This document shows positions 26,658 through 35,926 of a stretch of 64,000 nt of DNA, piece after piece; position 1 is the first letter of the stretch, and each line of letters begins with the position of its first letter. The notes below the pieces were generated by a model, which searched no databases, was not told the DNA's origin, and worked only from the letters and a program-made list of their open reading frames with translations. The translations under genes and the position numbers were made by a program. Origin of the DNA: CALMEH01 sp031409875 (GTDB lineage: Bacteria > Acidobacteriota > Blastocatellia > Pyrinomonadales > Pyrinomonadaceae); the NCBI GenBank assembly GCA_031409875.1, contig JANNYB010000015.1:24638-88637 (forward strand), given 5' to 3'.

Positions 26658-26930
26658 TTTAGCCGCAGATTAACGCGGATAACGCAGATTAAATCATTAC
26701 TGAGCGGCACGGAAATTGATTGAGAAACGCGCTCGACTGATATTTGGCGTTTTTTCCGTGATTTCCGTGTTTTTCGTGGATAGAATTTATTATCTGTCCA
26801 CGGAAAACACGAAAAGCACGGAAAAATACTGATAATTTGAGTAATCGGTGTGCCATATCAATTTCTATGCCGCTAATGAGATTAAATCAATAAAAAAATC
26901 TGCGTTATCCGCGTTAATCTGCGGCTAAAT
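26658..26930. repeat. Nested inverted repeats in the 26.6-26.95 kb gap
   Basis: Outer arms AGCCGCAGATTAACGCGGAT with AACGCAGATT, and the reverse complement at 26898-26929. An inner pair at 26751-26825 has TTTCCGTGATTTCCGTGT arms of about 9-nt units, and a middle pair contains GAGCGGCACGG and TGCCGCT-like ends. The gap of about 390 bp before the PATAN gene holds this structure and no ORF; the kinase promoter must lie at its start. Confidence 0.8.
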
Positions 26931-26956
26931 CTTTTCGCACAACTTAGTGTTGTTCT

Positions 26957-27718
26957 CTAAAAATCTTCTTCGCTTAATGAACGCAAGCCTTGTTTTTCGG
27001 CGCGTTCGTTGTCGAGTTCGGTGAGAACATCGAGCAAGAAGTTGGTGTTGCTTGAAACAACAATGACGACGTTGAATTCGTGGTCGGCGGTTGAAAATTC
27101 AAATGTTCCGCAGTTGAGTTCGATGACTTCGCGGAAAGCTGCCTTGCCGTTGTGCTGACCTGATTCGGCATCAACAATTTTGCCTTCGTTGAACGAAACG
27201 CTTGCCAGATGCAAATCCGATTTTATCACGAGCAAACCCGTCATTTTTGAATTTTCGATAACTTGGACGGCATCGAAAATGCTGACATAAGCTAAATTTC
27301 CCGCAAAAGTTACGTCTGTTCTGACTTTTTGCGGCGACTTGTCGCGTGTTGCGGCAAAATCCGGTCGGCGAGCGCGGCGAATTGCATCCAAACCGGACGC
27401 AACCGAAATTCGCGGATCTAATAATTTTGCTTCCTGTAATCTATCGTAAGCCAAATCAAAATCTTCGCGCCCGATATACAAGCTCACGAGCGCAAGACAT
27501 TGTTTCGCGGCTTCATCGCGGTTTTTCTGCGAAATACAGATTTCGCGCATCTTTTCACGCAAAGGAATCGAACGCGGACTGCGCTCCATTGATTCGCGCA
27601 ACAAAGCAAACGCTTTTTCCGGCGAACGATATTTGACAAAAAGATCGGCATCGAGCAAAACCGATTCCACCGAACCTTCCGAGAGCATAATGTCCGAATT
27701 GTCTAAAACTTGATTCAT
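26957..27718 (-). CDS. TPR-like / DUF4388 (PATAN) domain protein
   Basis: About 253 residues. The ATG at 27718 is preferred to a TTG at 27739. Residues about 10-110 form helical TPR-like pairs (ADLFVKYRSPEKAFALLRES, then ALVSLYIGREDFDLAYDRLQEAKLL). From about 130 comes a PATAN/DUF4388 domain (FAGNLAYVSIFDAVQVIENS, TGLLVIKSDLHLASVSFNEG and GKAAFREVIELNCGTFEFST). These domains are common in response regulators and gliding or signalling proteins of deltaproteobacteria and acidobacteria, probably for protein-protein contacts. There is no receiver domain here. Function is only inferred as signalling or adaptor. Confidence 0.85.
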   Translation of the reverse strand: MNQVLDNSDIMLSEGSVESVLLDADLFVKYRSPEKAFALLRESMERSPRSIPLREKMREICISQKNRDEAAKQCLALVSLYIGREDFDLAYDRLQEAKLLDPRISVASGLDAIRRARRPDFAATRDKSPQKVRTDVTFAGNLAYVSIFDAVQVIENSKMTGLLVIKSDLHLASVSFNEGKIVDAESGQHNGKAAFREVIELNCGTFEFSTADHEFNVVIVVSSNTNFLLDVLTELDNERAEKQGLRSLSEEDF

Positions 27719-27798
27719 ACTTTTGGCAGGAAAGAACAAAGATGTTCAACTATTATAAATTAACACAAACCAAGCAGATTAGTCATCAAAAATTTAAA

Positions 27799-27961
27799 GG
27801 CTGGGAGCGCAGTGCTTCCAGCCTGCAAGATTGCAGAGCGTTTCGCGGAGCAATCTAACGACGTTTGCGTAAAAATCAACTTGATTTCTACTGCGACGCT
27901 TTTAGATTGTTGCGCGAAACGCTTCACAATCTTGCAGGCTGGAAGCACTGCGCTCCCAGCC
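27799..27961. repeat. Long inverted repeat between PATAN and TonB-receptor genes
   Basis: 35-bp perfect arms (GGCTGGGAGCGCAGTGCTTC onward; reverse complement at 27927-27961) with inner arms GTTTCGCGGAGCAATCTAA / TTAGATTGTTGCGCGAAAC. It ends 10 bp from the stop of the TonB-receptor gene and may end its transcript. Confidence 0.85.
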
Positions 27962-27971
27962 GAAAACCAAA

Positions 27972-30900
27972 TTAGAAATCAAACCGCAAACCGAGTCTGA
28001 TTTGTCTTTGGCGGAATGTTCTTTGAGGAGTTACGAAATTCGTGCCGTTGAAATCAATGAAACCCGCACCGAAATTGAAAACCGCCGCGTTCAGAATGTT
28101 GTCAAACTGAATTACGGGGCGCAATTTCATACTTTCCGTCAATTTGAATTCTCTCGAAACACTTAAGTCGAAGGTGAAAAATCCCGGACCCGTTCCGGCA
28201 TTTCGCGGAAGATTTCCGCCTCTCGAACCGATTGTCGGAAGCGCAAATTGATCAAACAAAGATTGTGCAAAAGGACTGCCCGGCGGTGTCCAAACGATGT
28301 TTGAAACATCTCCGTTAAAATTCGGTCGGTCTGTTCCGACATCATCGAGATTGCGGTCGCTGCCGCCAACGCCGATGCTGAACGGTGCAGAGCTTCCGGC
28401 GCGAAACAGCGGCGAAAATCTCAATTTACCGAACCAATACGGCGTGTCGAAAATCCCCGAAAACGCGATTCGATGCCGACGGTCTTGAATAGTTCGCGTA
28501 TATTCGCTGTCAAAATCGCCGTTGACTTGCCCGTTTGCCGTGTTGTTCAAACCGTCATCTTTCGTCGAAGAAAGCGTGTAATTGAAACGCATACTGCCGC
28601 CGAAACCGCTGCCCCATTTGCGATAACGCGAGCGAACTTCGAGAATCAAACCTTGATAAAACGCTTTACCAATCGAGCCGATACGCGATTTTTCTTCAAA
28701 GTTTTGGTCAGGTCTGAAACGCGCAATCGCCGCCAAAGCAATGCCGAGTGCGCCGCCGACAGAGTTTGTCGTTGTATTTGCAACGGCGGTGCTGGGCGAA
28801 GTCGTTGTCGTGCTTGTCGTATTCAGATTGACAAAACAATCGGCTGTCGTTGTTGTCTGACAAGTTCCTGTGCCATTGGCGGTTGGTGTCGGCGCGGTGC
28901 TGTTTGCACTGCCTAAATAAAATCGGTATGTTCTGACAGTTCCGTTAGAGTTTGTAAAAGTATATGGCGTAGCCAACAAATAAGCTGTCCAATCCGCAAA
29001 ACCGCTCGGCAAAACTGGCGCATTGATGTTTCGGTCGCGCCACAAACGAACTGTTTTATTCCAAGTGTAATTTGCCTCGAAAACCCAACCTTTGCCGATT
29101 TCTTTTTCAAAACCCAAGTTAAATTGATAACTTTCGGGAATTTTCAAATCCGCATCAACCGAGCGGAGCGGATTGCCCGCGCTTCCCGCATTGACGATAA
29201 ATCCTGTATTGCTGTTGCAAGTCAGCGTCGTTACGATAGTTGCACAAGTTGCTGTAACGAGGTTTCGCAGTTCATCAATCGAAGCGTAAGAATTCGGGAA
29301 TCTCGCGGCAATCGCTCTGAGAATCGGCTCTCTTCGCGGATCAGTTGCGCCCGTTCCGATAGCGTTTGTGTCAAAAGGCGTGCTTCCGTTGATATTTTGA
29401 ATCGAATCGGCAACCGTGCGAAGCAGAGTGCGGTTGTAGAAAATGCCGCCGCCGAAACGAATGACTGTGTTGCCTTTCTTAAACGGATCCCAAGCAATGC
29501 CGAACCGCGGACCGAAATTGTTGTTGTCGTCCACCGTCGTTTCGCGCTCGTAGCGAAGTCCGAGATTTAATGTCAGATTTTCTTTCAATTTGATTTCGTT
29601 ATTGATAAAGAAGCCGTAATATGTGTTTTTAACATCCGAACCCGTGCCGAAATTCAAGCGGAATCTCGATAGAGTGTTTGCTTGAAAGAATCCGATATTG
29701 GCGAAGTTAAATGTGCCTGTCGCATCAGATAATTCGGTTGCTTTTGAACGAATGTATTGAAAATCGCCGCCGAATTTCATCGTTTGATTTCCGAAAACGT
29801 AAGTCAAAGTATTTTGAAATTGATAACGAGTTTCGCGGCGATTTTGCGGAAAAGTTTCGCTGTTTCCGCCCGAAGCCGTCGAATTTCCGACAATCAAAGT
29901 TTGGTTGCTGTTTGTTTCGGGGTTTCGATAACCGATTAAAACTACCGGCTCAAACGGCGTGTTGGTTTCAAAACGCGGTTCAAAAATCGAATATTGGAAA
30001 CGGAATTGATTAACCAAACGCGCCGTAAAGAAATGATTATCGGTAAAATTTATCGCGTCCGTCGTCGCTTTTCGCGCTTGCAGTGCATCGTCCAAACGGG
30101 TTGTCGAAGCGGCAGTCGTGCGCTGATTATTTCGTCTGCCCATTTGATAGCCAATCGTAAAATTATTTTTCGCGTTGATTACTTGGTCAAATTTTGCCGT
30201 AAAAATATGATTCACATTTGGTGTCGCATAAAGCGAAGTGTAAGGCAAAATCCCGACTGTCGGCGAACTGTTCAAATCAACACAACCGGTAACCGGAACA
30301 TTTGTCGGACAAGTGCCGTTTGCTGTCGGAAGCGGATAATTCGGATTTGCGCCAACCGGCACCCAGGTATTGATAAATGTCGTGTCTTGCACGTTTAGGT
30401 ATTCATACGCGACCGAAAAGAAAGTTTTGTTTCGTCCGTCGTAAATTTTCGGCAAAACAACCGGACCGCTCAAGGTAAATCCGGGATTGTATTCGGTCAG
30501 CGGCAAACGCGCAAAACCGCGACTGTTGTTATACCAAGTATTTGAATTCAAATTATCATCGCGGAAAAACATAAACACACGACCGCGAAATTTGTTCGTG
30601 CCGCTTCTGGTTCGCAAATTGATGCGTCCGCCCGAAGCGCGACCGTATTCAGCCGAAAACTGATTCGTAATTACTTGAACTTCGTCAATTGATTCCAAAG
30701 ACGGCTGAAAACGCACGTTTGCCGAGCGGTCATCGTTGTTGTCCAAACCGTCAATCGTAATATTATTTGAATAAGAAACGCCGCCCGAAAGCGAAAAATT
30801 TCCTTGTTCGGCAGGCGCGGTAGAATTAGTTACATTGCGGTCATCCGACAAATCGCGTGTCGAAAGAGCTTCTTCGCTCGTTCCGCCCAAAGTCAAAACC

Positions 30901-31373
30901 AAATCTAACGGATTGCGCGAATTTGTCGGAATTTCCTGAATTTCGCGTTCGGTAATCGTGCCGCCGACAATTGTTCGGCTCGTGTCCACAACCGGCGCAT
31001 TATCGCCGCCGATGGTTACGGTTTGTTCGACTTTAACGCCCGCAGGTGCAAGGGTGAAACTAAGCTGAACATTTTGTCCGCTGACTGTTACCAAATCCGT
31101 CTGTTCTTGTGCGCCGAAACCTGTCATCGAAACTTTAACGGTGTAAGTTCCCGGTTTGAGTTCGATAAACTTAAAACGCCCTTCGCTGTCCGTAACGGCG
31201 GTGCGTTCGGCTCCGGTGGCGATAAGTTTTGCCACGACGCTTGCGCCGACAATCGGCGCGTTATTTGTGTCGGAAATTTTTCCGTTAATGGTTACTTCGT
31301 CGAGGTCTTGTGCAAACACGGCGCAAACCGACATTGATAAAATTAAGATAAAATACGAGAATCTTTTAATCAT
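27972..31373 (-). CDS. TonB-dependent receptor, Oar-like, with N-terminal regulatory-like domain
   Basis: Large outer-membrane protein of about 1133 residues. The ATG at 31373 precedes a signal peptide (YFILILSMSVCAVFAQ). Next comes a carboxypeptidase-regulatory-like domain (residues about 25-110: ISDTNNAPIVGASVVAKLIA, then ELKPGTYTVKVSMTGFG), a plug domain (about 120-250: ITIDGLDNNDDRSANVRFQP, SIDEVQVITNQFSAEYGRAS) and a long beta-barrel ending in a C-terminal Phe (QIRLGLRFDF), the usual signal for outer-membrane insertion. This is the acidobacterial OmpA-related/Oar-type receptor group; the substrate is unknown. A xylose-type ABC importer lies divergently 160 bp away, so a carbohydrate is a reasonable but unproven guess. 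Confidence 0.93.
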   Translation of the reverse strand: MIKRFSYFILILSMSVCAVFAQDLDEVTINGKISDTNNAPIVGASVVAKLIATGAERTAVTDSEGRFKFIELKPGTYTVKVSMTGFGAQEQTDLVTVSGQNVQLSFTLAPAGVKVEQTVTIGGDNAPVVDTSRTIVGGTITEREIQEIPTNSRNPLDLVLTLGGTSEEALSTRDLSDDRNVTNSTAPAEQGNFSLSGGVSYSNNITIDGLDNNDDRSANVRFQPSLESIDEVQVITNQFSAEYGRASGGRINLRTRSGTNKFRGRVFMFFRDDNLNSNTWYNNSRGFARLPLTEYNPGFTLSGPVVLPKIYDGRNKTFFSVAYEYLNVQDTTFINTWVPVGANPNYPLPTANGTCPTNVPVTGCVDLNSSPTVGILPYTSLYATPNVNHIFTAKFDQVINAKNNFTIGYQMGRRNNQRTTAASTTRLDDALQARKATTDAINFTDNHFFTARLVNQFRFQYSIFEPRFETNTPFEPVVLIGYRNPETNSNQTLIVGNSTASGGNSETFPQNRRETRYQFQNTLTYVFGNQTMKFGGDFQYIRSKATELSDATGTFNFANIGFFQANTLSRFRLNFGTGSDVKNTYYGFFINNEIKLKENLTLNLGLRYERETTVDDNNNFGPRFGIAWDPFKKGNTVIRFGGGIFYNRTLLRTVADSIQNINGSTPFDTNAIGTGATDPRREPILRAIAARFPNSYASIDELRNLVTATCATIVTTLTCNSNTGFIVNAGSAGNPLRSVDADLKIPESYQFNLGFEKEIGKGWVFEANYTWNKTVRLWRDRNINAPVLPSGFADWTAYLLATPYTFTNSNGTVRTYRFYLGSANSTAPTPTANGTGTCQTTTTADCFVNLNTTSTTTTSPSTAVANTTTNSVGGALGIALAAIARFRPDQNFEEKSRIGSIGKAFYQGLILEVRSRYRKWGSGFGGSMRFNYTLSSTKDDGLNNTANGQVNGDFDSEYTRTIQDRRHRIAFSGIFDTPYWFGKLRFSPLFRAGSSAPFSIGVGGSDRNLDDVGTDRPNFNGDVSNIVWTPPGSPFAQSLFDQFALPTIGSRGGNLPRNAGTGPGFFTFDLSVSREFKLTESMKLRPVIQFDNILNAAVFNFGAGFIDFNGTNFVTPQRTFRQRQIRLGLRFDF

Positions 31374-31532
31374 ACTCTTCAATAAAAAACTCCAAAATGT
31401 AAATTTGAAACAAGTTATTTTCTGTCATAACCGTCCGAAAAGCAAGAAGCGAAATTGCCCTTTCTGATTGATTTTGTGTTAAATTGTTATAACGATTTTC
31501 CAAAGACATCTCCAAAACACTTTTTTTTCAAT

Positions 31533-33059
31533 ATGACTTTACTGCTCGAAATGCAGCAAATTACAAAAGAATTTCCCGGCGTTAAGGCTTTGGACGGCGT
31601 TACTTTTGATCTTTCCGCCGGAGAATTTCACGCGCTTGTCGGCGAAAACGGCGCGGGAAAATCAACGCTGATGAAAGTTCTTTCGGGCGTTTATCCGTTT
31701 GGAGATTACAGCGGCGAAATTGTTGTTGACGGAAAAACTCAGCAATTTAAAACTATCCGCGATGCCGAAAATTCGGGCGTGGCAATTATTTTTCAAGAAC
31801 TTTCTCTGGTCAAAGAACTAACCGTCGGCGAAAATATTTTTCTCGGCAAAGAACCTTCAAAATTCGGCGTGATAAATTGGTCTGAACTTTATCAAAAAGC
31901 GTCTAAACTGTTGAAAGATTTACATTTACCGATTGATCCGCGAACGCCTGTCGGCAATTTGGGAATCGGACAGCAACAACTTGTCGAAATCGCCAAAGCA
32001 CTTTCGCAAGACGCGAAAATTTTAGTTTTAGATGAACCGACTGCCGCTTTGACCGAATCGGAAGTCGAAACGCTTTTTACGATTTTGCGAAAGTTGAAAT
32101 CGCGCGGCGTTGGAATGATTTATATTTCGCACAAATTGGACGAAGTTTTTGAAATGGCAGATAAAATCACGGTTTTGCGCGACGGAAAAACCGTCGGAAC
32201 TTCGCTTGCAAAAGATTTGACGAAAAATAAAGTCATCGCGCTGATGGTCGGGCGCGAAGTCGGCGATATTTTCCCGAAACGAGCGCACGAATTCGGCGAA
32301 ACTGTTTTGGAAATTAAAAACTTAAACGCTTTCGATTTTGATAATCCCAATAAAAAACTCGTTGATAATGTTTCGTTTTCCGTCAGAAAAGGCGAAGTTT
32401 TAGGAATTGCCGGATTGATGGGCGCAGGTCGTTCGGAACTTTTAATGACGATTTTCGGCGCGTGGCAAGGTAAAACTTCGGGCGAAATTTTTGTCGAAAA
32501 CGAAAAAACTTCAATAAATTCGCCGTCGGACGCAATCAAAAACGGCATCGGATTTGTTACGGAAGACCGCAAGCGTTTCGGTTTGATTTTGGAACAAACG
32601 ATTTTAGACAATTCGACGCTTGCCGGATTGAAACGAATTTCAGGCACATTTTTGACAAATTTCGGGCGCGAAACTGTTGCGGTTAAAAAAGTTATGTCGT
32701 CATTGCGCGTCAAAGCAAATTCGCCGATGACGATTGCCGGAACGCTTTCGGGCGGAAATCAGCAAAAAGTCGTGCTGGGAAAATGGCTTTTGACGAATCC
32801 GAAAGTTTTATTTTTAGACGAACCGACACGCGGCATTGATGTCGGCGCAAAGCAAGAAATCTACGCCGAAATAAATAAATTAGCCAAAGAAGGTTTGGCA
32901 ATCGTAATGGTTTCATCGGAATTGCCCGAAGTTCTCGGCTTATCGGACAGAGTTTTAGTCTTGCACGAAGGCAATCTGACGGGCGAATTTTCGCGCACCG
33001 AAGCCACGCCCGAAAAAGTGATGGTCGCGGCAACCGGCGAACAGAAAGTAATGGTTTAG
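31533..33059 (+). CDS. xylG: Sugar ABC transporter ATP-binding protein (XylG-like)
   Basis: Double-cassette ATPase of 508 residues from the carbohydrate-uptake-2 family. First cassette: Walker A GENGAGKSTLMKVLSG near 38, Q-loop FQELSLVKELTVGENIFLG, signature LGIGQQQLVEIAKAL and Walker B ILVLDEPTAAL. Second cassette: degenerate Walker A GLMGAGRSELLMTIFG near 292, signature LSGGNQQKVVLGKWL and Walker B VLFLDEPTRGIDVG. The sequence around SGVYPFGDYSGEIVVDGK resembles XylG rather than RbsA or MglA. The ATG at 31533 starts the family-typical sequence; a longer upstream frame has no family match. First gene of an ATPase-permease-binding protein operon, 9 bp from the next start. Confidence 0.9.
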   Translation: MTLLLEMQQITKEFPGVKALDGVTFDLSAGEFHALVGENGAGKSTLMKVLSGVYPFGDYSGEIVVDGKTQQFKTIRDAENSGVAIIFQELSLVKELTVGENIFLGKEPSKFGVINWSELYQKASKLLKDLHLPIDPRTPVGNLGIGQQQLVEIAKALSQDAKILVLDEPTAALTESEVETLFTILRKLKSRGVGMIYISHKLDEVFEMADKITVLRDGKTVGTSLAKDLTKNKVIALMVGREVGDIFPKRAHEFGETVLEIKNLNAFDFDNPNKKLVDNVSFSVRKGEVLGIAGLMGAGRSELLMTIFGAWQGKTSGEIFVENEKTSINSPSDAIKNGIGFVTEDRKRFGLILEQTILDNSTLAGLKRISGTFLTNFGRETVAVKKVMSSLRVKANSPMTIAGTLSGGNQQKVVLGKWLLTNPKVLFLDEPTRGIDVGAKQEIYAEINKLAKEGLAIVMVSSELPEVLGLSDRVLVLHEGNLTGEFSRTEATPEKVMVAATGEQKVMV

Positions 33060-33068
33060 TAACAAATA

Positions 33069-34289
33069 ATGAGTGAAACAACAGAAAAATCAGGCTTTAA
33101 GATAGAAACTTCGTCGCTTCGCGCATACACGATGCTTGGCGCGATGATTTTGATTTGGATTTTTTTCCATTATGCAACGGCGGAAAATACGCCGGCTTTT
33201 TCCGAATTTGGCACACATTTTCGGTATTTTTTTAGTTTTGCGTGGATTGGCGACGGAGTTTTTCTAACGCCGGGGAATCTTTCAAATCTGATGTTGCAGA
33301 TGTCGGTTACGGGCATTTTGGCGGTTGGAATGTTGATGGTTATTGTGTCGGGCAACATTGATTTGTCGGTCGGTTCGGTTTTGGGTTTGGCGGGCGGAAT
33401 TGCGACAATTTTGATAACCAATCAAGATTACGGATTGATTCCGGCATTTGCAGTCGCAATTATTATCGCCGTTTTGATTGGAGCTTTTCACGGATTTTTG
33501 ACGGCATATTTCAATATTCCGGCGTTTATCGTAACGCTTGGCGGATTGTTGGCGTGGCGCGGCGCGATAAAAGGCATTTCAAATTCGCAAACTATTCCGG
33601 TTGCTGACGAAACTTTCAAACTCATCGGAAAAGGAAATATGACGCTTGCTTCGGGCTGGATTTTGGCGGCAATCGGCATCGCGTTTTTGATATTTTTTGC
33701 TTACAGACGCGCTCAATCACAGAAAACTTACGGACTCGGCGAAGCAAATGTCGGCGGTGAATTGTTAAAATCAATTCTTCCGATTGGCGTAATTATTAGC
33801 TTTATTTATGTGATGAATGCGGCAAACGGCGTTCCGTTGCCGGTTTTGATTTTTCTAATCGTCGCGCTGTTTGGAACTTTTATCACCAATTCGACGACGT
33901 TTGGACGTTATCTTTACGCCATCGGCGGCAATTCGGACGCGGCGCGACTTTCGGGCATCAATACGAAAATGAATATCCTGAAAGTCTATGCTTTGCTCGG
34001 ACTTTTGATTGGTGTGGCGGCGATAATTTCTACGGCGCGACAAGGAAACGCTTTGCCAAACGCCGGAGTTTCTAAGGAATTGGACGCGATTGCCGCGTGT
34101 GTTATCGGCGGCGCGAGTTTGATGGGCGGACGCGGAACGATTTTCGGCGCGTGTCTTGGCGCGTTGATTATGGCGAGTTTGGACAACGGAATGTCGCTGC
34201 TCAACGTCCGCGATTTTATGCAGGAACTAATCAAAGGCACGATTTTGGTTGCCGCCGTCGGAATTGATATGATTGGAAAGAAATCTTAA
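33069..34289 (+). CDS. xylH: Sugar ABC transporter permease (XylH-like)
   Basis: Integral membrane permease of 406 residues with about ten hydrophobic helices, BPD_transp_2 family. Visible family stretches: GILAVGMLMVIVSGNIDLSV near 78-97, NIPAFIVTLGGLLAWRGAIK near 150, NSTTFGRYLYAIGGNSDAAR near 275 and CVIGGASLMGGRGTIFGACL near 345, the last being the region that contacts the ATPase. The length and the extra central segment between about 195 and 235 match XylH-type permeases. It starts 9 bp after xylG and is followed by the binding-protein gene, with an inverted repeat (34304-34390) between them. Confidence 0.91.
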   Translation: MSETTEKSGFKIETSSLRAYTMLGAMILIWIFFHYATAENTPAFSEFGTHFRYFFSFAWIGDGVFLTPGNLSNLMLQMSVTGILAVGMLMVIVSGNIDLSVGSVLGLAGGIATILITNQDYGLIPAFAVAIIIAVLIGAFHGFLTAYFNIPAFIVTLGGLLAWRGAIKGISNSQTIPVADETFKLIGKGNMTLASGWILAAIGIAFLIFFAYRRAQSQKTYGLGEANVGGELLKSILPIGVIISFIYVMNAANGVPLPVLIFLIVALFGTFITNSTTFGRYLYAIGGNSDAARLSGINTKMNILKVYALLGLLIGVAAIISTARQGNALPNAGVSKELDAIAACVIGGASLMGGRGTIFGACLGALIMASLDNGMSLLNVRDFMQELIKGTILVAAVGIDMIGKKS

Positions 34290-34303
34290 ATACAAATGAA
34301 GAC

Positions 34304-34390
34304 TTTGCCTGCGAAACATACGAAAAAACCGAAAATTAAAACAAAAGAATTTCTTCTTTTCGTTTCTTTCGTATGTTTCGCAGGCAAAAA
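34304..34390. repeat. Class H inverted repeat between xylH and xylF
   Basis: TTTGCCTGCGAAACATACGA and its reverse complement TCGTATGTTTCGCAGGCAAA at the two ends. The arms consist of about 9-nt units containing CGAAA. The same family, with cACGAAACACACGAAAG arms, lies at 45243-45320 ahead of the SAM hydrolase gene. It could attenuate transcription between permease and binding protein. Confidence 0.8.
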
Positions 34391-34406
34391 ATTAGGAGAG
34401 AATTTA

Positions 34407-35489
34407 ATGCGAATAAAATTATTGGTGTTTTTGGCGTTTGCCATATTGATTTCGGCGTGTGTGCAATCGCCGCAAGGCACAAACAATTCGGTGCAGACGA
34501 ATGCGCCACGCGACCCGAATAAAAAAATAAAAATCGGTTTTTCGATGGCGACTGTCAAAGAAGAACGCTGGCAACGCGACCACGATGCTTTTGAGGCGCA
34601 TTGCAAAAAACTGAATGTCGAATGCGTCATTCCGGTTGCCGACAATAAAGAAGATAAACAGGCAAACGATGTCGAAAATCTGCTGACACAAAACATTGAT
34701 GTCTTGGTTATTGCGCCGCAAAATGCTACGCAAGCAAAGGATTTTGTTGACAAAGCAAAAGCCAAAGGCATTCCGGTTATCAGCTATGATCGTTTGATAA
34801 ATTCCGACAAAATTGACCTTTATATTTCGCATCAAGTTCCGGTTATCGGCAAAAAAATCGCCGAATATGCTTTGCAAAAAGTGCCGGAAGGAAATTATAT
34901 GATGGTTTATGGCGCGTCAACCGACAACAACGCCGTGATTATGAAAAAGGAACAACTCGCCATTTTGCAACCGGCAATTGACAGCAAAAAAATCAAAATC
35001 GTGGCTGATCCGTTTATTCCCGATTGGAATCCTGAAGAAGCCTTGAAAATGGCGGAAAACGCGCTGACACAAAATAGCGACAACATTCAGGCGTTTGTCG
35101 TTTCCAATGATGGAATGGCTGGCGGCGTGGTTTCCGCGCTCGAAAAGAAAGGTTTGGCGGGCAAAATTATTGTTACCGGACAAGACGCGCAAATAGACGC
35201 TTTGCAGAGAATTGCCGAAGGAAAGCAATCAATGACCGTCTATAAACCGATTATTCCGTTGGCGAATGCGGCAGTCGAAGCCGCAATAAAACTTGCGAAA
35301 AAAGAACCTTTAACCGGAACGACAATGTTCAAAAACGACGCTATCGGCAAAGACGTGGTGGCGATTTTGCTCGAAGTTACAACCGTTGACAAAGACAATC
35401 TGATAGACACCGTCATCAAAGACGGCTACGCCAAATTTGAAGACGTTTATAAAAATGTTCCGGCTGATAAACGTCCGGCGCAGAAGTAA
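34407..35489 (+). CDS. xylF: Sugar ABC transporter substrate-binding lipoprotein (XylF-like)
   Basis: Periplasmic-binding-protein-type lipoprotein of 360 residues. The ATG at 34407 has AGGAGAG 7 bases upstream and is followed by a lipoprotein signal (LVFLAFAILISAC). The mature part is a type I binding fold matching XylF: KIGFSMATVKEERWQRDHDA near 38, NIDVLVIAPQNATQAKDFVD near 90, GIPVISYDRLINSDKIDLYI near 115 and VTGQDAQIDALQRIAEGKQS near 262. Together with the upstream ATPase and permease it makes a complete high-affinity importer for xylose or a similar pentose. No xylose isomerase, kinase or XylR gene is in the window, so the substrate is inferred from family only. Confidence 0.92.
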   Translation: MRIKLLVFLAFAILISACVQSPQGTNNSVQTNAPRDPNKKIKIGFSMATVKEERWQRDHDAFEAHCKKLNVECVIPVADNKEDKQANDVENLLTQNIDVLVIAPQNATQAKDFVDKAKAKGIPVISYDRLINSDKIDLYISHQVPVIGKKIAEYALQKVPEGNYMMVYGASTDNNAVIMKKEQLAILQPAIDSKKIKIVADPFIPDWNPEEALKMAENALTQNSDNIQAFVVSNDGMAGGVVSALEKKGLAGKIIVTGQDAQIDALQRIAEGKQSMTVYKPIIPLANAAVEAAIKLAKKEPLTGTTMFKNDAIGKDVVAILLEVTTVDKDNLIDTVIKDGYAKFEDVYKNVPADKRPAQK

Positions 35490-35497
35490 ATTTTGGT

Positions 35498-35582
35498 AAA
35501 AGTTTTGAGTCCCTGCTTTAGCAGGCAACCGCCGCGCTTCGCTGGCGGAAAAGCCGTCTAAAGACGGGACTCAAAACTTTTT
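35498..35582 (+). terminator. Hairpin-rich 3' end of the xyl operon
   Basis: AAAAGTTTTGAGTCCCTGCT faces AGACGGGACTCAAAACTTTT, with inner GCCGCGC..GCTGGCGG and GCTTTAGCAGGC stems, ending in TTTTTT. Probably terminates xylGHF; it also has the look of a repeat element. Confidence 0.7.
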
Positions 35583-35621
35583 TAATTTATTTGCCCAAAA
35601 TTATCGTTTCATATTAAACTT

Positions 35622-35643
35622 TAGCTAGACTAGCCAAGCTAGA
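35622..35643 (+). promoter_or_regulatory. CTAG-box dyad, possible toxin-antitoxin operator
   Basis: TAGCTAGACTAGCCAAGCTAGA contains three CTAG boxes in partial dyad symmetry, 11 bp before the antitoxin start. Position fits an autoregulatory operator of a Phd/PIN pair; the match to a known operator is not established. Confidence 0.35.
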
Positions 35644-35653
35644 AACAAACGCT

Positions 35654-35926
35654 ATGAGAACAATTTCAACATTTGAAGCCAAAAACAAACTGAGCGAAGT
35701 AATTGCCCTGGCAGAACGCGGCGAACCGCAGATAATCACGAAAAACGGCAAGGAAACGGCAGTCGTTATTTCTTACAAAGAATTTCAGCGATTGACGGCG
35801 AAAAAGGAAACTTTGAGCGAATTTTTGCTTAACAGTCCTTTGTGCGGTGATGACGGGATTGATTTAACGCGCTCGAAAGATACAGGGCGCGAAACTATTG
35901 ATTTCAACAGCGAGGAATATTTATGA
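35654..35926 (+). CDS. Phd/YefM-family antitoxin
   Basis: 90 residues. The N-terminal half matches the Phd/YefM DNA-binding fold (TISTFEAKNKLSEVIALAER, then EPQIITKNGKETAVVISYKE), which dimerises and represses its own promoter. The C-terminal half (about 55-90) is variable and acidic and should wrap around the partner toxin. Its last four bases overlap the start of the PIN-domain gene (ATGA), the usual coupling in toxin-antitoxin operons. A CTAG-box dyad lies just upstream. Genome context (between a transporter operon and a decayed restriction locus) is typical for such accessory modules. Confidence 0.9.
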   Translation: MRTISTFEAKNKLSEVIALAERGEPQIITKNGKETAVVISYKEFQRLTAKKETLSEFLLNSPLCGDDGIDLTRSKDTGRETIDFNSEEYL

